A stretch of 64,000 nucleotides of DNA from Helicobacter pylori NCTC 11637 = CCUG 17874 = ATCC 43504 = JCM 12093 (GCF_900478295.1 NZ_LS483488.1:496001-560000); one strand, 5' to 3'; shown: positions 1-10,651, counted from the first letter of the stretch. Translations and numbers: made by a program. Notes: generated by a model not told the origin, from the sequence alone.

Positions 1-68
1 ATAGGGTCAAGCTAGAGCTTACGCCCTATAGTTTAGACAAGGGTCGGATAACTTTTAGATATAAATGA
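1..68 (+). CDS. infA: Translation initiation factor IF-1, C-terminal end only (partial)
   Basis: The window opens inside this gene. Reading from base 3 gives RVKLELTPYSLDKGRITFRYK and a TGA at 66-68. The pattern LTPYxLxKGRI-F/Y-RY is the conserved end of the IF-1 OB fold, which binds the 30S A site during initiation. It lies just upstream of rpmJ, as in the epsilonproteobacterial alpha operon. Only about 21 codons are visible, so nothing can be said about the start or length. Confidence 0.85.
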   Translation, partial: RVKLELTPYSLDKGRITFRYK

Positions 69-100
69 ATTTAAGGGTTATTTCAATGAAAATATGTTAG

Positions 101-106
101 TATAAA
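101..106 (+). promoter_or_regulatory. Possible internal -10 element between infA and rpmJ
   Basis: TATAAA stands in the 78-base gap between infA and rpmJ, about 41 bases before the rpmJ start. It fits the H. pylori sigma80 habit of a recognisable -10 with no clear -35. The gap is long for this tightly packed operon. A secondary promoter here is an inference. Confidence 0.3.
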
Positions 107-146
107 AGTTTTTAGTAGTGCCTAATTTTTTCAAAGGAGAAAAATC

Positions 147-260
147 ATGAAAGTCAGGCCATCAGTGAAAAAGATGTGCGATAAGTGCAAAATCATTAAA
201 AGAAGGGGCGTTATTAGAGTGATCTGCGCTACCCCTAAACACAAACAAAGACAAGGATAA
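147..260 (+). CDS. rpmJ: 50S ribosomal protein L36
   Basis: The product is 37 residues, the normal length for L36, the smallest protein of the large ribosomal subunit, which stabilises 23S rRNA near the peptidyl transferase end. It begins [15 protein letters not shown]. Cys11, Cys14, Cys27 and His32 form the CCCH zinc site, so this is the zinc-binding (C+) type. A strong AAAGGAGAAAAATC ribosome site precedes the ATG. The gene is followed three bases later by rpsM in the same operon. Confidence 0.95.
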
Positions 261-263
261 AGC

Positions 264-626
264 ATGGCAAGGATTGCTGGTGTAGATTTACCAAAAAAGA
301 AGAGAGTAGAGTATGCCCTTACCTATATCTATGGGATTGGGCTTAAGAGTTCTAGAGAGATTTTAGAAGCGGTAGGCATTTCTTTTGACAAGCGCGTGCA
401 TGAATTGAGCGAAGATGAAGTGTCTAGCATCGCTAAAAAAATCCAACAAAGCTACTTAGTAGAGGGCGATTTGCGTAAAAAAGTTCAAATGGATATTAAA
501 TCTTTAATGGACTTGGGGAATTATCGTGGGATCAGGCACCGTAAGGGTCTTCCTGTGAGAGGCCAAACCACTAAAAATAACGCTAGGACTCGTAAGGGTA
601 AGAAAAAAACCGTGGGTAGCAAGTAG
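264..626 (+). CDS. rpsM: 30S ribosomal protein S13
   Basis: The product is 120 residues. S13 sits in the head of the 30S subunit and contacts the P-site tRNA and the 50S subunit through the B1 bridges. The start [10 protein letters not shown], the helix-hairpin-helix region around [10 protein letters not shown], and the basic tail [25 protein letters not shown] are all family hallmarks. The start ATG follows AAGGATAAAGC three bases after the rpmJ stop. Co-transcription with rpmJ and rpsK is evident from the spacing. Confidence 0.97.
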   Translation: MARIAGVDLPKKKRVEYALTYIYGIGLKSSREILEAVGISFDKRVHELSEDEVSSIAKKIQQSYLVEGDLRKKVQMDIKSLMDLGNYRGIRHRKGLPVRGQTTKNNARTRKGKKKTVGSK

Positions 627-648
627 CAAATAAGGAGATGATGATTTA

Positions 649-1044
649 ATGGCTAAGAGAAATGTAGTGGCTAAAAAGAAAGTAGTCAAAAAGAATATTG
701 CTAGAGGGGTTGTTTATATTTCAGCGACCTTTAATAATACCAACATCACTATCACTGATGAAATGGGCAATGTGATTTGCTGGAGCACGGCGGGCGGTTT
801 AGGGTTTAAAGGCTCTAAAAAATCCACCCCTTATGCGGCCCAACAAGCTGTAGAAAGCGCTCTAAGCAAGGCTAAAGAACATGGCGTTAAAGAAGTGGGC
901 ATTAAGGTTCAAGGGCCAGGTAGTGGGCGTGAGACCGCCATTAAGAGCGTGGGCGCGACAGAGGGCGTTAAAGTGCTTTGGATTAAAGACATCACCCCAC
1001 TCCCTCATAATGGTTGCAGACCCCCTAAAAGAAGAAGAGTGTAA
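649..1044 (+). CDS. rpsK: 30S ribosomal protein S11
   Basis: The product is 131 residues. S11 belongs to the 30S platform next to the E site. Family signatures include [32 protein letters not shown] and the end [18 protein letters not shown]. The gene starts 22 bases after rpsM with a strong TAAGGAGATGATG ribosome site, and the following gene, rpsD, starts nine bases after its stop. Nothing unusual was seen. Confidence 0.97.
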   Translation: MAKRNVVAKKKVVKKNIARGVVYISATFNNTNITITDEMGNVICWSTAGGLGFKGSKKSTPYAAQQAVESALSKAKEHGVKEVGIKVQGPGSGRETAIKSVGATEGVKVLWIKDITPLPHNGCRPPKRRRV

Positions 1045-1053
1045 GGAGGCTTT

Positions 1054-1680
1054 ATGGCAAGATATAGAGGCGCAGTAGAAAGACTAGAAAGGCGTTTTGG
1101 GGTTTCTTTAGCCTTAAAAGGTGAAAGGCGATTGAGTGGGAAGAGCGCGCTAGATAAAAGGGCTTATGGGCCAGGCCAGCATGGGCAAAGACGCGCTAAG
1201 ACTTCTGATTACGGGTTGCAGCTGAAAGAAAAGCAAAAAGCTAAAATGATGTATGGCATTTCTGAAAAGCAATTCAGGAGTATTTTTGTGGAAGCCAATC
1301 GCTTGGACGGCAATACGGGTGAAAACCTTATCCGCTTGATTGAAAGAAGATTGGACAATGTTGTCTATCGCATGGGGTTTGCGACCACTAGAAGCTCTGC
1401 TAGGCAATTGGTAACGCATGGGCATGTGCTTGTGGATGGTAAGCGTTTGGATATTCCCTCTTATTTCGTGCGTTCAGGGCAAAAAATTGAGATCAAAGAA
1501 AAAACCAAGAGCAACTCTCAAGTGGTGCGCGCGATGGAATTGACAGCTCAAACAGGGATTGTGCCATGGATTGATGTGGAAAAAGATAAAAAATACGGCA
1601 TCTTCACCCGCTACCCTGAAAGAGAAGAAGTGGTTGTCCCTATTGAAGAAAGACTCATTGTAGAATTGTATTCTAAGTAA
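1054..1680 (+). CDS. rpsD: 30S ribosomal protein S4
   Basis: The product is 208 residues, the usual length for bacterial S4, a primary 16S rRNA-binding and assembly protein. In other bacteria S4 represses the alpha operon, so an autoregulatory role here is possible but nothing in this sequence shows it. Visible features are the N-terminal [14 protein letters not shown], the S4 RNA-binding domain around residues 98-160 ([29 protein letters not shown]), and [10 protein letters not shown] near the end. TAAGGAGGCTTT precedes the ATG. No zinc-finger cysteines are present in the N-terminus, so this is the C- form. Confidence 0.96.
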   Translation: MARYRGAVERLERRFGVSLALKGERRLSGKSALDKRAYGPGQHGQRRAKTSDYGLQLKEKQKAKMMYGISEKQFRSIFVEANRLDGNTGENLIRLIERRLDNVVYRMGFATTRSSARQLVTHGHVLVDGKRLDIPSYFVRSGQKIEIKEKTKSNSQVVRAMELTAQTGIVPWIDVEKDKKYGIFTRYPEREEVVVPIEERLIVELYSK

Positions 1681-1691
1681 GGGGTTAGAGC

Positions 1692-2726
1692 ATGAAAGTT
1701 ATCAAAACAGCACCTTTGATCCCATCAGAAATTAAGGTGCTAGAGAAAGAGGGCAATCGGGTTAAGATTTCTCTGGCTCCATTTGAGTTTGGTTACGCTG
1801 TTACGCTCGCTCATCCTATTAGAAGGCTTTTGCTTTTAAGCTCTGTGGGGTATGCTCCTATAGGTTTAAAGATTGAAGGCGTCCATCATGAGTTTGACTC
1901 ACTAAGGGGGGTTACTGAAGATGTGTCGCTTTTTATCATGAATTTAAAGAATATCCGTTTTATAGCTAAGGCGTTAGTGGGGCAGGATAGCTCTTTAGAA
2001 AACCAATCGGTTGTGGTGGATTATTCTTTTAAAGGGCCTATGGAGCTTAGGGCTAGGGATTTGAATTCTGAGCATATAGAAATCGTCAATCCTGAAATGC
2101 CTCTAGCCACAATCAACGAAGACGCTCAATTGAATTTTTCGCTCATTATCTATAAAGGAATGGGGTATGTCCCAAGCGAAAACACAAGGGAATTAATGCC
2201 TGAGGGCTACATGCCACTAGACGGCTCTTTCACGCCGATTAAAAAGGTCGTTTATGAGATTGAAAACGTTTTGGTTGAGGGCGATCCCAACTATGAAAAA
2301 ATCATTTTTGATATTGAAACAGACGGGCAGATTGACCCTTATAAAGCGTTTTTGTCAGCGGTGAAAGTGATGAGCAAGCAACTGGGCGTTTTTGGCGAAA
2401 GACCCATTGCTAACACGGAGTATTCAGGCGATTACGCTCAAAGAGATGACGCTAAAGATTTGAGCGCTAAGATTGAAAGCATGAATTTGAGCGCTAGGTG
2501 TTTTAATTGCTTGGATAAAATCGGCATCAAGTATGTGGGCGAACTCGTGTTGATGAGCGAAGAAGAGCTTAAGGGCGTGAAAAACATGGGTAAAAAATCC
2601 TATGATGAAATCGCTGAAAAATTGAATGATTTGGGCTATCCGGTAGGCACAGAATTAAGCCCTGAACAAAGAGAAAGCTTAAAGAAAAGATTAGAAAAAT
2701 TAGAAGATAAAGGAGGTAACGACTGA
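1692..2726 (+). CDS. rpoA: DNA-directed RNA polymerase subunit alpha
   Basis: The product is 344 residues. Alpha dimerises to nucleate RNA polymerase assembly, and its C-terminal domain contacts upstream DNA and regulators. The N-terminal domain (about 1-230) shows [18 protein letters not shown] and the long [14 protein letters not shown] segment. The C-terminal domain (about 255-320) carries [20 protein letters not shown] and the [13 protein letters not shown] helix. The tail after it is highly charged ([20 protein letters not shown]), an extension beyond the minimal C-terminal domain. The stop TGA shares its A with the rplQ ATG, so translation is coupled. Confidence 0.97.
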   Translation: MKVIKTAPLIPSEIKVLEKEGNRVKISLAPFEFGYAVTLAHPIRRLLLLSSVGYAPIGLKIEGVHHEFDSLRGVTEDVSLFIMNLKNIRFIAKALVGQDSSLENQSVVVDYSFKGPMELRARDLNSEHIEIVNPEMPLATINEDAQLNFSLIIYKGMGYVPSENTRELMPEGYMPLDGSFTPIKKVVYEIENVLVEGDPNYEKIIFDIETDGQIDPYKAFLSAVKVMSKQLGVFGERPIANTEYSGDYAQRDDAKDLSAKIESMNLSARCFNCLDKIGIKYVGELVLMSEEELKGVKNMGKKSYDEIAEKLNDLGYPVGTELSPEQRESLKKRLEKLEDKGGND

Positions 2727-3076
2727 TGAGACACAAACACGGATACCGCAAGCTTGGGAGAACCAGCTCGCACAGAAAGGCGTTATTAAAGAATTTAGCG
2801 ATCGCTTTGATTGAGCATAACAAAATTGAAACAGGGATTTATAAAGCTAAGGAATTGCGCAGTTACATTGAGAAATTAACGACAGCGGCTCGTGTGGGCG
2901 ATTTTAACGCACACCGCCATGTTTTTGCGTATTTGCAAAACAAAGAAGCCACCCACAAGCTTGTAACTGAAATCGCGCCCAAATACGCGCAAAGGAATGG
3001 CGGATACACCAGGATCCAACGCACCACTTTTAGAAGAGGGGACGCTTCCACTCTAGCCACCATTGAATTTGTATGA
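2726..3076 (+). CDS. rplQ: 50S ribosomal protein L17
   Basis: The product is 116 residues and belongs to L17, a protein near the polypeptide exit tunnel. [20 protein letters not shown] is the invariant start, and TTAARVGD and [14 protein letters not shown] follow the family. The ATG overlaps the rpoA stop by one base, and the ribosome site AAAGGAGGTAAC lies within the end of rpoA. This is the last gene of the operon; a hairpin follows within 20 bases. Confidence 0.97.
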   Translation: MRHKHGYRKLGRTSSHRKALLKNLAIALIEHNKIETGIYKAKELRSYIEKLTTAARVGDFNAHRHVFAYLQNKEATHKLVTEIAPKYAQRNGGYTRIQRTTFRRGDASTLATIEFV

Positions 3077-3092
3077 AATTTGACGGGCTGCT

Positions 3093-3113
3093 AGCCAAGA
3101 TTTAGTCTTGGTT
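3093..3113 (+). terminator. Probable terminator of the rplQ operon
   Basis: CCAAGA (3095-3100) and TCTTGG (3106-3111) form a six-base-pair stem with a five-base loop, extendable by two weaker pairs. It starts 19 bases after the rplQ stop. A T-rich stretch follows but not immediately, so the terminator is imperfect. Confidence 0.4.
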
Positions 3114-3320
3114 GGTAATATCGCTTTGATTTTATCTTTTTAAAAGAAGCGCTTAAAAGCTTTGATTTTGTTTTATTGAGCGTTAATTATAAAATTTAAA
3201 AAATGCTAAAAGCGTTTTCTGTAATCAAAATATAAAAGAGCTTAGTTAAGCGATAACCTCAAAACGGCAAAAATAAAGTAACTAAAACCCCAATTTTAAT
3301 TTTTAAATTTGGAGAAAAAA

Positions 3321-3464
3321 ATGGAATTTGGTAAAGAATTGTTCACAGAACTTGCTTCAAAAGTGGAAGCTTTTTGTGTGAAAAAATATGGTCAGAATTT
3401 GTGTAATTGTTTAAAAAATCAAAATAAACTCAAAACTCGCACTGGCTTTTATCCCACCTTTTAA
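3321..3464 (+). CDS. Small hypothetical ORF, 47 residues, in the inversion junction
   Basis: An ATG preceded by TTTGGAGAAAAAA opens a 47-codon frame (MEFGKELFTELASKVEAF, ending in TGFYPTF). The amphipathic first half contains three cysteines (residues 19, 28 and 30). I do not recognise it. It lies in the gene-poor stretch between rplQ and the thiN relic, so it may be a real small protein or a leftover from a longer gene truncated by rearrangement. The good ribosome site is the only evidence for expression. Confidence 0.3.
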   Translation: MEFGKELFTELASKVEAFCVKKYGQNLCNCLKNQNKLKTRTGFYPTF

Positions 3465-3824
3465 TTGAGCGGTATTTCTTGCATTTTTATTGAGATTTCC
3501 AATTGGTTTGATGATTTTAAGAAATTCAACTGCTGGAGATTGAGTTAGATGGATTGTTTTTTAGACATGCCAGATATTGGTTATTTTTTATGCTAAACTG
3601 CTTTGGATTTTAGCCGATGTGGGTAGTGGGTTGATTTGTTCGCTTTGTAGTGGTTTTGTTAAAAAATTATGAACTCCTATCATTGTGTCCGCCACACAAT
3701 GCATAATGAAAACGCAAACTACGACCACCTTTGCCACGCAAAGTGAGACTAAATCGATCTCTCTATACCTAACTCTCTCAAATGCTCCTTAACCTGGTGC
3801 AATATACAGACAAAAATTTGCCTA
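3465..3824. other. Gene-free junction stretch with small palindromes
   Basis: No convincing gene is seen. A perfect eight-base-pair hairpin, CATTGTGT/ACACAATG, spans 3681-3701 with a CCGCC loop. A second, CTTTGC/GCAAAG with a three-base loop, follows near 3733-3747. On the minus strand an open frame without a start codon runs through about 3408-3562 (fragment SPAVEFLKIIKPIGNLN), looking like a gene relic of unknown origin. This stretch lies next to the inferred inversion breakpoint. Confidence 0.4.
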
Positions 3825-4086
3825 ATAAAATCCGCTCATAAAAACTTTTGATACACCAACACCACCGATTTAGGTGTAGAGCTAAGGCTAAAAAACTATC
3901 TGTAGCTTCATTGAGCGAGCCAGAAAAAAGGGTTTTTAAACGCAAGTTTTTTAAGGGGTATTTGAGGTTTTTGGAAGTGAATTGGGCTTTAAAATCCAGG
4001 CTAAAAAGCGAGATTTGCTCCCCTTTAAAACTAGGTAAAGTAAAAGGGGTTTCTAACACCCTAAAAAGACCATAGTCGCTTATGGC
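3825..4086 (-). pseudogene. Inverted partial copy of thiN (3' third), frameshifted
   Basis: On the minus strand this stretch matches 17158-17420, the last third of the intact thiN, with about 21 differences in roughly 250 bases counted by eye. The shared peptide runs LETPFTLPSFKGEQISLFSL and onward. The homology begins abruptly inside a thiN codon near 4086 and continues past the thiN stop into GAGCGG. A run of seven T in thiN (after GATAG) is six T here, which breaks the frame before the C-terminus. There is no 5' part, so it cannot make thiamine pyrophosphokinase. The position and orientation suggest it marks an inversion breakpoint. Confidence 0.9.
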
Positions 4087-4245
4087 CTAGTATATGAAAA
4101 TCAGCCTTTTTTATTATCAAAATACCTGCGATTTTAAGCCGCTATCAACCACACTACAAGGTTACTTTTATATTATTGTTAGGCTTATGGCGGTATTTTC
4201 TGCACTAACGCCATAATAAGGTGCATGCAACAAAGCCTAAAAGCC
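4087..4245. other. Region downstream of trpA with a possible hairpin
   Basis: TTATGGCG (4185-4192) and CGCCATAA (4209-4216) form an eight-base-pair inverted repeat with a 16-base loop, 30-60 bases beyond the trpA stop on the minus strand. It could help end the trp transcript, but no T-run follows it, so this is weak. Confidence 0.3.
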
Positions 4246-5034
4246 TTAAAAAATCATTTCTCCTATAAACCCTTTAATTCTTTCTAGCATGGCGTTTTCA
4301 TTGTTCAAATTTTCTTCTATGATTTTAACTAACGCTGAGCCGCAAATCACGCCATCAGCGCCCATGCCTTTAGCGTTTTTGATGTGTTCTTTTTGAGAAA
4401 TGCCAAAGCCCAGTAAGGCTGGGGTAGGGCTAAAGGCTTTTAAGGTTTTGATGATCGCGCTTGCATTGTTCTCTAGAGCATGGCTTATCCCTGTAACCCC
4501 ACTCCTGGCTAAAGTGTAGATATAGCCTTGCGAATGCATAGCGGCTTGTTCTAAATCTTTATCACTCGCATTAGGGCTGGCGATAAAGATTTGTTTGATT
4601 TGGTGTTTTTGAGCGGATTTGATGACTAATTCTTTTTCTATCAGGGGCATATCCGCTATTAAAACGCTATCCACGCCGCATTCTTTGATTTGGGCGTAAA
4701 AATTGTCCACGCCATAAGAAAAAATGAGATTCGCATACGCTAAAAGCCCTATGGGAATGTGGGGATTGTAATCTCTGAGCGCCCTTAAAAGCTGGAAATT
4801 TTTAGCCATGCTAGCGTGTTTTAACGCCCTTAAATGGCTCGCTTGTATAATAACGCCATCCGCTACCGGATCTGAGAAAGCAAAGCCCAATTCTAAAGCG
4901 TTCACCCCGCTATCAATTAGGGTTTTAATGATTTCAAAACTCCATTCATAATTGGGATCGCCCAAGGTTACAAACGGGATAAACGCCATTTTGTCTTGTT
5001 TTTTTAAGGTTTCAAACATGTTTTGATACCTCAT
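4246..5034 (-). CDS. trpA: Tryptophan synthase alpha subunit
   Basis: The product is 262 residues. TrpA cleaves indole-3-glycerol phosphate to indole and glyceraldehyde-3-phosphate; indole is channelled to TrpB. Visible motifs are the catalytic Glu in [15 protein letters not shown], the catalytic Asp in [10 protein letters not shown], and the phosphate-binding GFGISQKEH and [10 protein letters not shown] near the end. It is the last gene of the trp operon. The ATG overlaps the trpB stop by four bases (ATGA), with AAAGGAGGT inside the trpB end serving as the ribosome site. Confidence 0.97.
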   Translation of the reverse strand: MRYQNMFETLKKQDKMAFIPFVTLGDPNYEWSFEIIKTLIDSGVNALELGFAFSDPVADGVIIQASHLRALKHASMAKNFQLLRALRDYNPHIPIGLLAYANLIFSYGVDNFYAQIKECGVDSVLIADMPLIEKELVIKSAQKHQIKQIFIASPNASDKDLEQAAMHSQGYIYTLARSGVTGISHALENNASAIIKTLKAFSPTPALLGFGISQKEHIKNAKGMGADGVICGSALVKIIEENLNNENAMLERIKGFIGEMIF

Positions 5035-6212
5035 TTTAAACCTCCTTTTAAAGCGTTATAAACGGTGCTTAAATCCTTATCCCCCCGACCGCTTAAATTC
5101 ACTATGATGATGCTTTCTTCTTCGCATTTTTGAGCGAGTTTTAAAGCATACGCTAAAGCGTGAGAGCTTTCTAGCGCTGGGATAATGCCTTCTTTTTGGC
5201 ACAACAAACTAAAGGCTTCTAGCGCTTCAGCATCGCTTGCGCTTTCATAAAACGCACGCCCACTCTCTTTTAAATAGCTGTGTTCTGGCCCCACTCCTGG
5301 ATAATCAAGCCCAGCACTAATGCTATGGCTTTCTATAATCTGGCCTTCATCATCTTGTAAAAGATAGGTTTTATTCCCATGCAAAATCCCCACACGCCCC
5401 TTATTCAAAGTCGCCCCATGCTTATTGGTTTCTAGCCCTAAACCCGCCGGCTCTACGCCTATGAGTTTAACCTCTTTGTCGTTTAAAAACGCGCTGAATA
5501 TCCCTATAGCGTTAGACCCCCCTCCAACGCATGCGATAACATAATCAGGCAAGCGGTTTTCTTTTTCTAAAATCTGGCTTTTAACCTCATCGCCTATCAT
5601 TTTTTGAAAGGTTTTAACCATTGTGGGGTAAGGGTGTGGCCCGGCGGCTGTGCCTAGCAAATAATGCGTGTCCTTGTAACTGCTCGCCCAATCCCTTAAG
5701 GCTTCATTCACAGCGTCTTTAAGCGTCGCGCTCCCTGAATTAACCTCTCTCACTTCAGCGCCTAATAAACGCATTCTAAAAACATTCATTTCCTGGCGCT
5801 TGATGTCTTTAGATCCCATAAAAATCACGCATTTTAAACCCAACAACGCGCAAGCGATAGCCGTCGCCACGCCATGCTGCCCAGCGCCTGTTTCAGCAAT
5901 AATTCTTGTTTTACCCATTTTTTTCGCTAAAAGAGCCTGCCCTAAAGCTTGATTGGTCTTGTGCGCCCCGCCATGGATTAAATCCTCTCGTTTTAGATAA
6001 AGCTTGACTTTAGGGTTAGAAACGATATTTTGACACAAGGTTAAAGGGCTAGGACGGCCCACAAAATCTTTTAAAAGACGAAAATATTCTTTTTGGAATT
6101 TTTCATCTTTCAAACACGCATCAAACGCCTGTTCTAACTCTCTTAATGCAGGCACTAACAATTCTGAAACAAAACTCCCTCCAAACTCCCCAAAATACGC
6201 TTTTTGATTCAT
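5031..6212 (-). CDS. trpB: Tryptophan synthase beta subunit
   Basis: The product is 393 residues, a full-length TrpB1-type enzyme. It joins indole and serine to make tryptophan using pyridoxal phosphate. The PLP lysine lies in [14 protein letters not shown] (about residue 85), with [10 protein letters not shown], the glycine-rich phosphate loop [10 protein letters not shown], and [14 protein letters not shown] all present. It is placed between the fused trpCF and trpA; the trpCF stop is directly adjacent upstream. Confidence 0.97.
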   Translation of the reverse strand: MNQKAYFGEFGGSFVSELLVPALRELEQAFDACLKDEKFQKEYFRLLKDFVGRPSPLTLCQNIVSNPKVKLYLKREDLIHGGAHKTNQALGQALLAKKMGKTRIIAETGAGQHGVATAIACALLGLKCVIFMGSKDIKRQEMNVFRMRLLGAEVREVNSGSATLKDAVNEALRDWASSYKDTHYLLGTAAGPHPYPTMVKTFQKMIGDEVKSQILEKENRLPDYVIACVGGGSNAIGIFSAFLNDKEVKLIGVEPAGLGLETNKHGATLNKGRVGILHGNKTYLLQDDEGQIIESHSISAGLDYPGVGPEHSYLKESGRAFYESASDAEALEAFSLLCQKEGIIPALESSHALAYALKLAQKCEEESIIIVNLSGRGDKDLSTVYNALKGGLK

Positions 6213-7571
6213 TTAATACTCTCTTAAAATTCGGGCTAATCGCTTGATTTTATCCTTATTTTTAATCCCGGGGCTTATTTCCAAACCGGAATTGAAATCC
6301 AAACCCAACGCTTTAACTTTCAAGGCTTTTTGAATATTATCCAAATTAAGCCCACCAGCTAACATGAAAGGCGTTTTGACATTTTCTAAAATACCCCAAT
6401 CAAAACTCACGCCATTGCCTCCCATTTTATCCCCCTTAGTGTCGTATAAGATTAGAGAAGCTTCTTTAATTTTAGGCACTAAATCGTTAGCGTCCATCGC
6501 ATTCACTACTTGCCAAATCACGCAAGTTTTAGGGAGCGCTTTTTTCAATTGAGCGATTTCTTTTTGCGAATAGCCATAAAGCTGCACCGCTTTTAAATCA
6601 AGCTTTCTAGCGATTTTTTGAATTTTTTTAATGCTATCTTTCACAAACACGCCCACAAAATCCAATTTTTTAACCGCTTTTGTAATCTTTAGGGCTTCTT
6701 TAGGCTTGATGTATCGGGGCGAAGATTTTTCAAAAATCAAACCCCCATAAATGAAATGGTTTTTATAAACGGCTTTAGCGTCTTTAATCCTTGTAAGCCC
6801 GCACACTTTATTTTCGCCTAAAATCAATTTAATGCATGCTTTTTTCAAATCCTTTTCTTTCATTAAAGAGCTGCCCACTAAAAAGCCATTCACATAAGGG
6901 GCTAGGGCTTTGATTTGTACATGCGAATGAATGCCGGACTCGCTCACCACGAGCGCGTCTTTAGGCAAGAGAGAGTGCAATTTGAGCGTGTTGTTAATGT
7001 CGGTTGTCAGGGTGTGCAAATCCCTGTTATTGATGCCTATAATGTCGTATTGGAGTTTGAGCAAGCGCTCAATTTCTTGCTGGTTGGAAACTTCAGTTAA
7101 CACGCTCATGTTTAAGGATTTGGCGAGGTTGAAAAGCTCTAAATAATTTTTATCATCTAACGCACTTAACATTAAAAGCACCGCATTAGCTCCCATCATT
7201 CTAGCGAGTTTGATCTGAAAAGCGTCAATGATAAAATCTTTACACAAAATAGGCTTGGTGGAATGCTGCGAAACGATCTTAATGTTTTCATAAGAGCCTA
7301 AAAAATATTTAGAATCAGCTAAAACTGAAATGCAAGAGGCAAATTTTTCATAAGTCTTGGTTATTTTTAACAGATCAAAATCTTTTCTGATTAAACCTCT
7401 AGAGGGCGATGCTTTTTTACATTCTAAAATAAAGCTTGTCCTTTTTTCCAATAACGCTTTTTTAAAATCCCTATCGCTTGGGGTTATGTTTGCGGGCAAG
7501 GTGTGATTTTTTTTGAGTGCAGAAACTTCTAGGAGCTTGTCTTTAAGGATGTTTTCTAACACGCTAGGCAT
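6213..7571 (-). CDS. trpC: Bifunctional indole-3-glycerol phosphate synthase / phosphoribosylanthranilate isomerase
   Basis: The product is 452 residues. It is a fusion of TrpC (about 1-255) and TrpF (about 256-452), as in enterobacteria. TrpC signatures are [24 protein letters not shown] and [12 protein letters not shown] with SESGI. TrpF signatures are [17 protein letters not shown] and the phosphate-binding LAGGLNLDN with LDFNSGLE near the end. The two halves catalyse consecutive steps from phosphoribosylanthranilate to indole-glycerol phosphate. The start overlaps the end of trpD by eight bases. Confidence 0.95.
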   Translation of the reverse strand: MPSVLENILKDKLLEVSALKKNHTLPANITPSDRDFKKALLEKRTSFILECKKASPSRGLIRKDFDLLKITKTYEKFASCISVLADSKYFLGSYENIKIVSQHSTKPILCKDFIIDAFQIKLARMMGANAVLLMLSALDDKNYLELFNLAKSLNMSVLTEVSNQQEIERLLKLQYDIIGINNRDLHTLTTDINNTLKLHSLLPKDALVVSESGIHSHVQIKALAPYVNGFLVGSSLMKEKDLKKACIKLILGENKVCGLTRIKDAKAVYKNHFIYGGLIFEKSSPRYIKPKEALKITKAVKKLDFVGVFVKDSIKKIQKIARKLDLKAVQLYGYSQKEIAQLKKALPKTCVIWQVVNAMDANDLVPKIKEASLILYDTKGDKMGGNGVSFDWGILENVKTPFMLAGGLNLDNIQKALKVKALGLDFNSGLEISPGIKNKDKIKRLARILREY

Positions 7572-8571
7572 GGCTTAGCCTTATGATTTTTTGCAAATGC
7601 GCATAAGGCGCTTTGGTTTTTAAATGCTCTAAAGTCATGCCCACGCCCTCTTTTAAATCTTTAGCTTTATGGCTTAAATACAACAAACTCGCCACATTCG
7701 CCACAACCACCATCGTGTGCGAATCCTTTCCTTTATTTTCTAAAATATCTAAACACGCTTGAGCGCTTTCTTTGGCGTTTCCAATCTGTAATTCTTTCAA
7801 ATCATAGGGGGGTAAATCAAAATCTTTAGCGCTCAAGTCATACTCTAAAATTTCATTATTTTTCAATTCACACGCATGCGTAATGTCATGCAACACGATT
7901 TCATCCGTCCCCCCTCCATTAACCACCATCGCCCTTTTAACGCCCAAAGCCTTTAACGCTAGTGCCATAGTCTTGCACAAAGATTTGTCATACACGCCTA
8001 AAAGCTGGATTTTTGGCCTTAAGGGGTTGATTAAAGGCCCTAAGCAATTAAAAATCGTTTTAGTGAAAAGCTCTTTTCTTAAAGGGGCGGATTTTTTAAA
8101 ACTTTGATGGTATAAGGGTGCGAATAAAAACCCAAAATGCGTTTGTTTGAAACAATTTTCTAATTGCGTGGGGTTCATTTCAATATTCACGCCCAAATTT
8201 TCCAACAAATCCGCGCTCCCGCTATGGCTGGACACGCTCCTTGATCCGTGTTTGGCCATAGATAACCCCATAGAGCTGGCAATGAGCGCAGCAATCGTGC
8301 TGATGTTAATCGTTTTTAACCCATCGCCTCCTGTGCCGCAATTGTCTATTAAATCCAAGCCGCTGTTAAAAGGCTTAGGGGCATGCTCTAAAAGCATGGT
8401 TGCAGCAACGCTAATCTCCTTAAAGCTCTCGCCCTTGATTTTTAAAGCGCATAAAATGGCCCCAAATTGCGCTGGGCTTACTTTTTCGTGGATAATGAGG
8501 GTGAATAACTTTTTAACTTCTTCATCGTTCAAGTCTTTTTGATGATAAAGGGTGTTTAAAATATCTTTCAT
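7564..8571 (-). CDS. trpD: Anthranilate phosphoribosyltransferase
   Basis: The product is 335 residues, standard for TrpD. It transfers the phosphoribosyl group of PRPP to anthranilate. The PRPP/anthranilate loop [17 protein letters not shown] (around residue 77), [18 protein letters not shown] and [14 protein letters not shown] are visible. Overlaps of four bases with trpG upstream and eight bases with trpCF downstream show a compact operon. Older annotations of this operon sometimes give the trpD name to the trpG gene as well. Confidence 0.96.
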   Translation of the reverse strand: MKDILNTLYHQKDLNDEEVKKLFTLIIHEKVSPAQFGAILCALKIKGESFKEISVAATMLLEHAPKPFNSGLDLIDNCGTGGDGLKTINISTIAALIASSMGLSMAKHGSRSVSSHSGSADLLENLGVNIEMNPTQLENCFKQTHFGFLFAPLYHQSFKKSAPLRKELFTKTIFNCLGPLINPLRPKIQLLGVYDKSLCKTMALALKALGVKRAMVVNGGGTDEIVLHDITHACELKNNEILEYDLSAKDFDLPPYDLKELQIGNAKESAQACLDILENKGKDSHTMVVVANVASLLYLSHKAKDLKEGVGMTLEHLKTKAPYAHLQKIIRLSHA

Positions 8572-9152
8572 GATAACCCTCTTAAAAACCCCACGCTTTG
8601 CTCTAACAACGCCCTCCCTTGTAAAGTCATGATGCTTTCAGGGTGGAATTGATAGGCTAGGATTCTATCTTCTTCATTGACAATAGCCATAGGGATATTG
8701 TCATGCTCAGCGATCACTTCTAAATTTTTAGGCAACCCGCTTGCCATTAAAGAATGGTAACGCCCCACCACCATGCTTTCCCCTAAACCTTTAAAAACGG
8801 CATGCTTTTTGAGCACAATAGTCGTCGCTTTGCCATGCACGATTTCTTTACTCCTTATGATTTTAGCCCCATAGCTTTGCGCTAAAGCCTGTAAGCCTAA
8901 GCAAACCCCTAAAATGGGGAATTTCTTTTTAGCCATTTCAATGATTTTTAAAAGATTGCCTGAACTGCTAGGATTACCAGGTCCTGGTGAAATGAACAAT
9001 AAAGGGGTTTTTGATTCTTCATTCATTAAACCCATAAGATAACTCGGATCAATATCGTTTTGATAAACAGCCACTTCATAACCCAAACACTCTAATTCAT
9101 ACACCAAGTTATAAGAGAAAGAATCAAAATTATCTATAAAAAAGATTTTCAT
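8568..9152 (-). CDS. trpG: Anthranilate synthase component II (glutamine amidotransferase)
   Basis: The product is 194 residues, a stand-alone class I glutamine amidotransferase supplying ammonia to TrpE. The triad is visible: the nucleophile in GVCLGLQAL (about residue 80) and His/Glu in AYQFHPESI. The oxyanion motif [11 protein letters not shown] is present. Its start overlaps the trpE stop by four bases (ATGA). A p-aminobenzoate synthase subunit would look similar, but the trp operon context settles the call. Confidence 0.95.
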   Translation of the reverse strand: MKIFFIDNFDSFSYNLVYELECLGYEVAVYQNDIDPSYLMGLMNEESKTPLLFISPGPGNPSSSGNLLKIIEMAKKKFPILGVCLGLQALAQSYGAKIIRSKEIVHGKATTIVLKKHAVFKGLGESMVVGRYHSLMASGLPKNLEVIAEHDNIPMAIVNEEDRILAYQFHPESIMTLQGRALLEQSVGFLRGLS

Positions 9153-10651
9153 AAGCTTGTTTTCCTGATCGCATCAATAAGGGCTTGCGCTTTGGCTCTT
9201 GTTTCATTCGCTTCGTTTTGCGGCACGCTGTCTAACACGATACCGGCTCCTGCTTGGATCACCGCTCTATTGTTTTTAACAAAACATGAACGGATGGTGA
9301 TGCAAGAATCCATAGAACCCTCGCTATTTAAATACCCCACACTCCCCCCATAAGAGCCTCTCCTTTGGTTTTCTAATTGGTAAATGAGCCTGATCGCAGA
9401 GATTTTAGGCGCCCCGCTAAGCGTGCCGGCGTTCATAAAGCTCCTGTAAGCATGCAAACTATCGCACCCTTTTTTCAATTCCCCAACAACTCTTGAGACT
9501 AAATGCATGACATTGGAATACTTATCCACTTTTAAAAGCTTATCGCAATAGCGTTTTTTTGAAACTCTGGCCATGTCGTTTCTGGCTAAATCCACTAGCA
9601 TGATGTGTTCAGCCCTTTCTTTATAGTCGTGTTGCAAATCAAATTCCATTTTACTATCTAAATCGTAATCAATATTCCCCTGTTTGTCCTTACCCCTTAA
9701 ACGGGTGCCAGCAATGGGATAAATTTCAGCCGTGTTGGTTAAAGCGTTGTATTTTAAGGCGCTCTCAGGGCTTGCCCCAAAAAGAATAAAATCGCTGTCT
9801 TTGATATAGAACATATAGGGGCTAGGATTAGAGAGCTTTAAATGGTAATACGCACTCAAACCCTCCAAGCACTCCATATAAAAGCTGCGCGACAACACCG
9901 CTTGAAAAATCTCGCCTTTTTTGATTTCTTCTTGTAAGGATAGCGCTCTTTTTTCAAACTCGCTATCGCTGCAACTAACGCTAACTTCTCTACTTTGCTT
10001 GGATTTTTTAGGGACAAAGTCGCTTTTGATGCTTTTAGCCAACTCTTTTAAGTCTTGTAATTCTTTAGCTATCTCTGTTTTAAAGCGTTCATCAAAACAC
10101 GCCCCCAAGATTTCAGCGCTTTTTTCTTTATGATCTATGATGATCAAATTTTGCGCGACATAAAAAATAAAGTCATTTGCGGTATTATCGTTTGCTTTTA
10201 AGTGGGGCAAGTCTTCAAAAAAATTGAGCATTTCAAAAGAAAAAACGCCCGCGCTTAAAAGCGTAAAGGGGTGTTTGGGTTTTGTTTTAACGCTTTTAAA
10301 AAGCCCCCTTAAAGCGTCAAAAGGGCTAGGCTCAAAGAGTTTTAAAAACTCATCTTGCGTTTTTTTATTTTTGGTGTAGGTTAAGATTAGGGCATTGTCT
10401 TGTATAGGCGTTTTAAAAAACGCACTCAATTTGTGCAAAAACGCCACGCCATTAGGTGTTAGGCTAGTGATAGTTACGATATTGTGGTTGCAAATGAGCT
10501 TCAAACAAGTCTTAGCCATTAAAAGGGATTTGGTGTGCGCTTTGCTCTCAATCTCAGCGCTTTCAAAAAGCAAGGTGTGTGGTTGCTCTAACTTTTCATA
10601 AAGAGCTAGGGGATAGGGAATGTAAGGGGCTTTTTCTATGAGACTGATCAT
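9149..10651 (-). CDS. trpE: Anthranilate synthase component I
   Basis: The product is 500 residues from the ATG at 10651 ([15 protein letters not shown]); the open frame extends 19 codons further upstream, but those codons do not look like TrpE. The enzyme makes anthranilate from chorismate and ammonia. The C-terminal chorismate-binding domain shows [45 protein letters not shown] and AGAGIVLDS. The N-terminal half would carry the tryptophan feedback site. It is the first gene of the operon, so a promoter should lie in 10652-10780, but I could not fix its position. Confidence 0.94.
   Translation of the reverse strand: MISLIEKAPYIPYPLALYEKLEQPHTLLFESAEIESKAHTKSLLMAKTCLKLICNHNIVTITSLTPNGVAFLHKLSAFFKTPIQDNALILTYTKNKKTQDEFLKLFEPSPFDALRGLFKSVKTKPKHPFTLLSAGVFSFEMLNFFEDLPHLKANDNTANDFIFYVAQNLIIIDHKEKSAEILGACFDERFKTEIAKELQDLKELAKSIKSDFVPKKSKQSREVSVSCSDSEFEKRALSLQEEIKKGEIFQAVLSRSFYMECLEGLSAYYHLKLSNPSPYMFYIKDSDFILFGASPESALKYNALTNTAEIYPIAGTRLRGKDKQGNIDYDLDSKMEFDLQHDYKERAEHIMLVDLARNDMARVSKKRYCDKLLKVDKYSNVMHLVSRVVGELKKGCDSLHAYRSFMNAGTLSGAPKISAIRLIYQLENQRRGSYGGSVGYLNSEGSMDSCITIRSCFVKNNRAVIQAGAGIVLDSVPQNEANETRAKAQALIDAIRKTSL

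Noticed and set aside
3848-4075. 75-codon plus-strand ORF antisense to the thiN relic
   Set aside because: It is the complement of duplicated thiN sequence and has no counterpart function.
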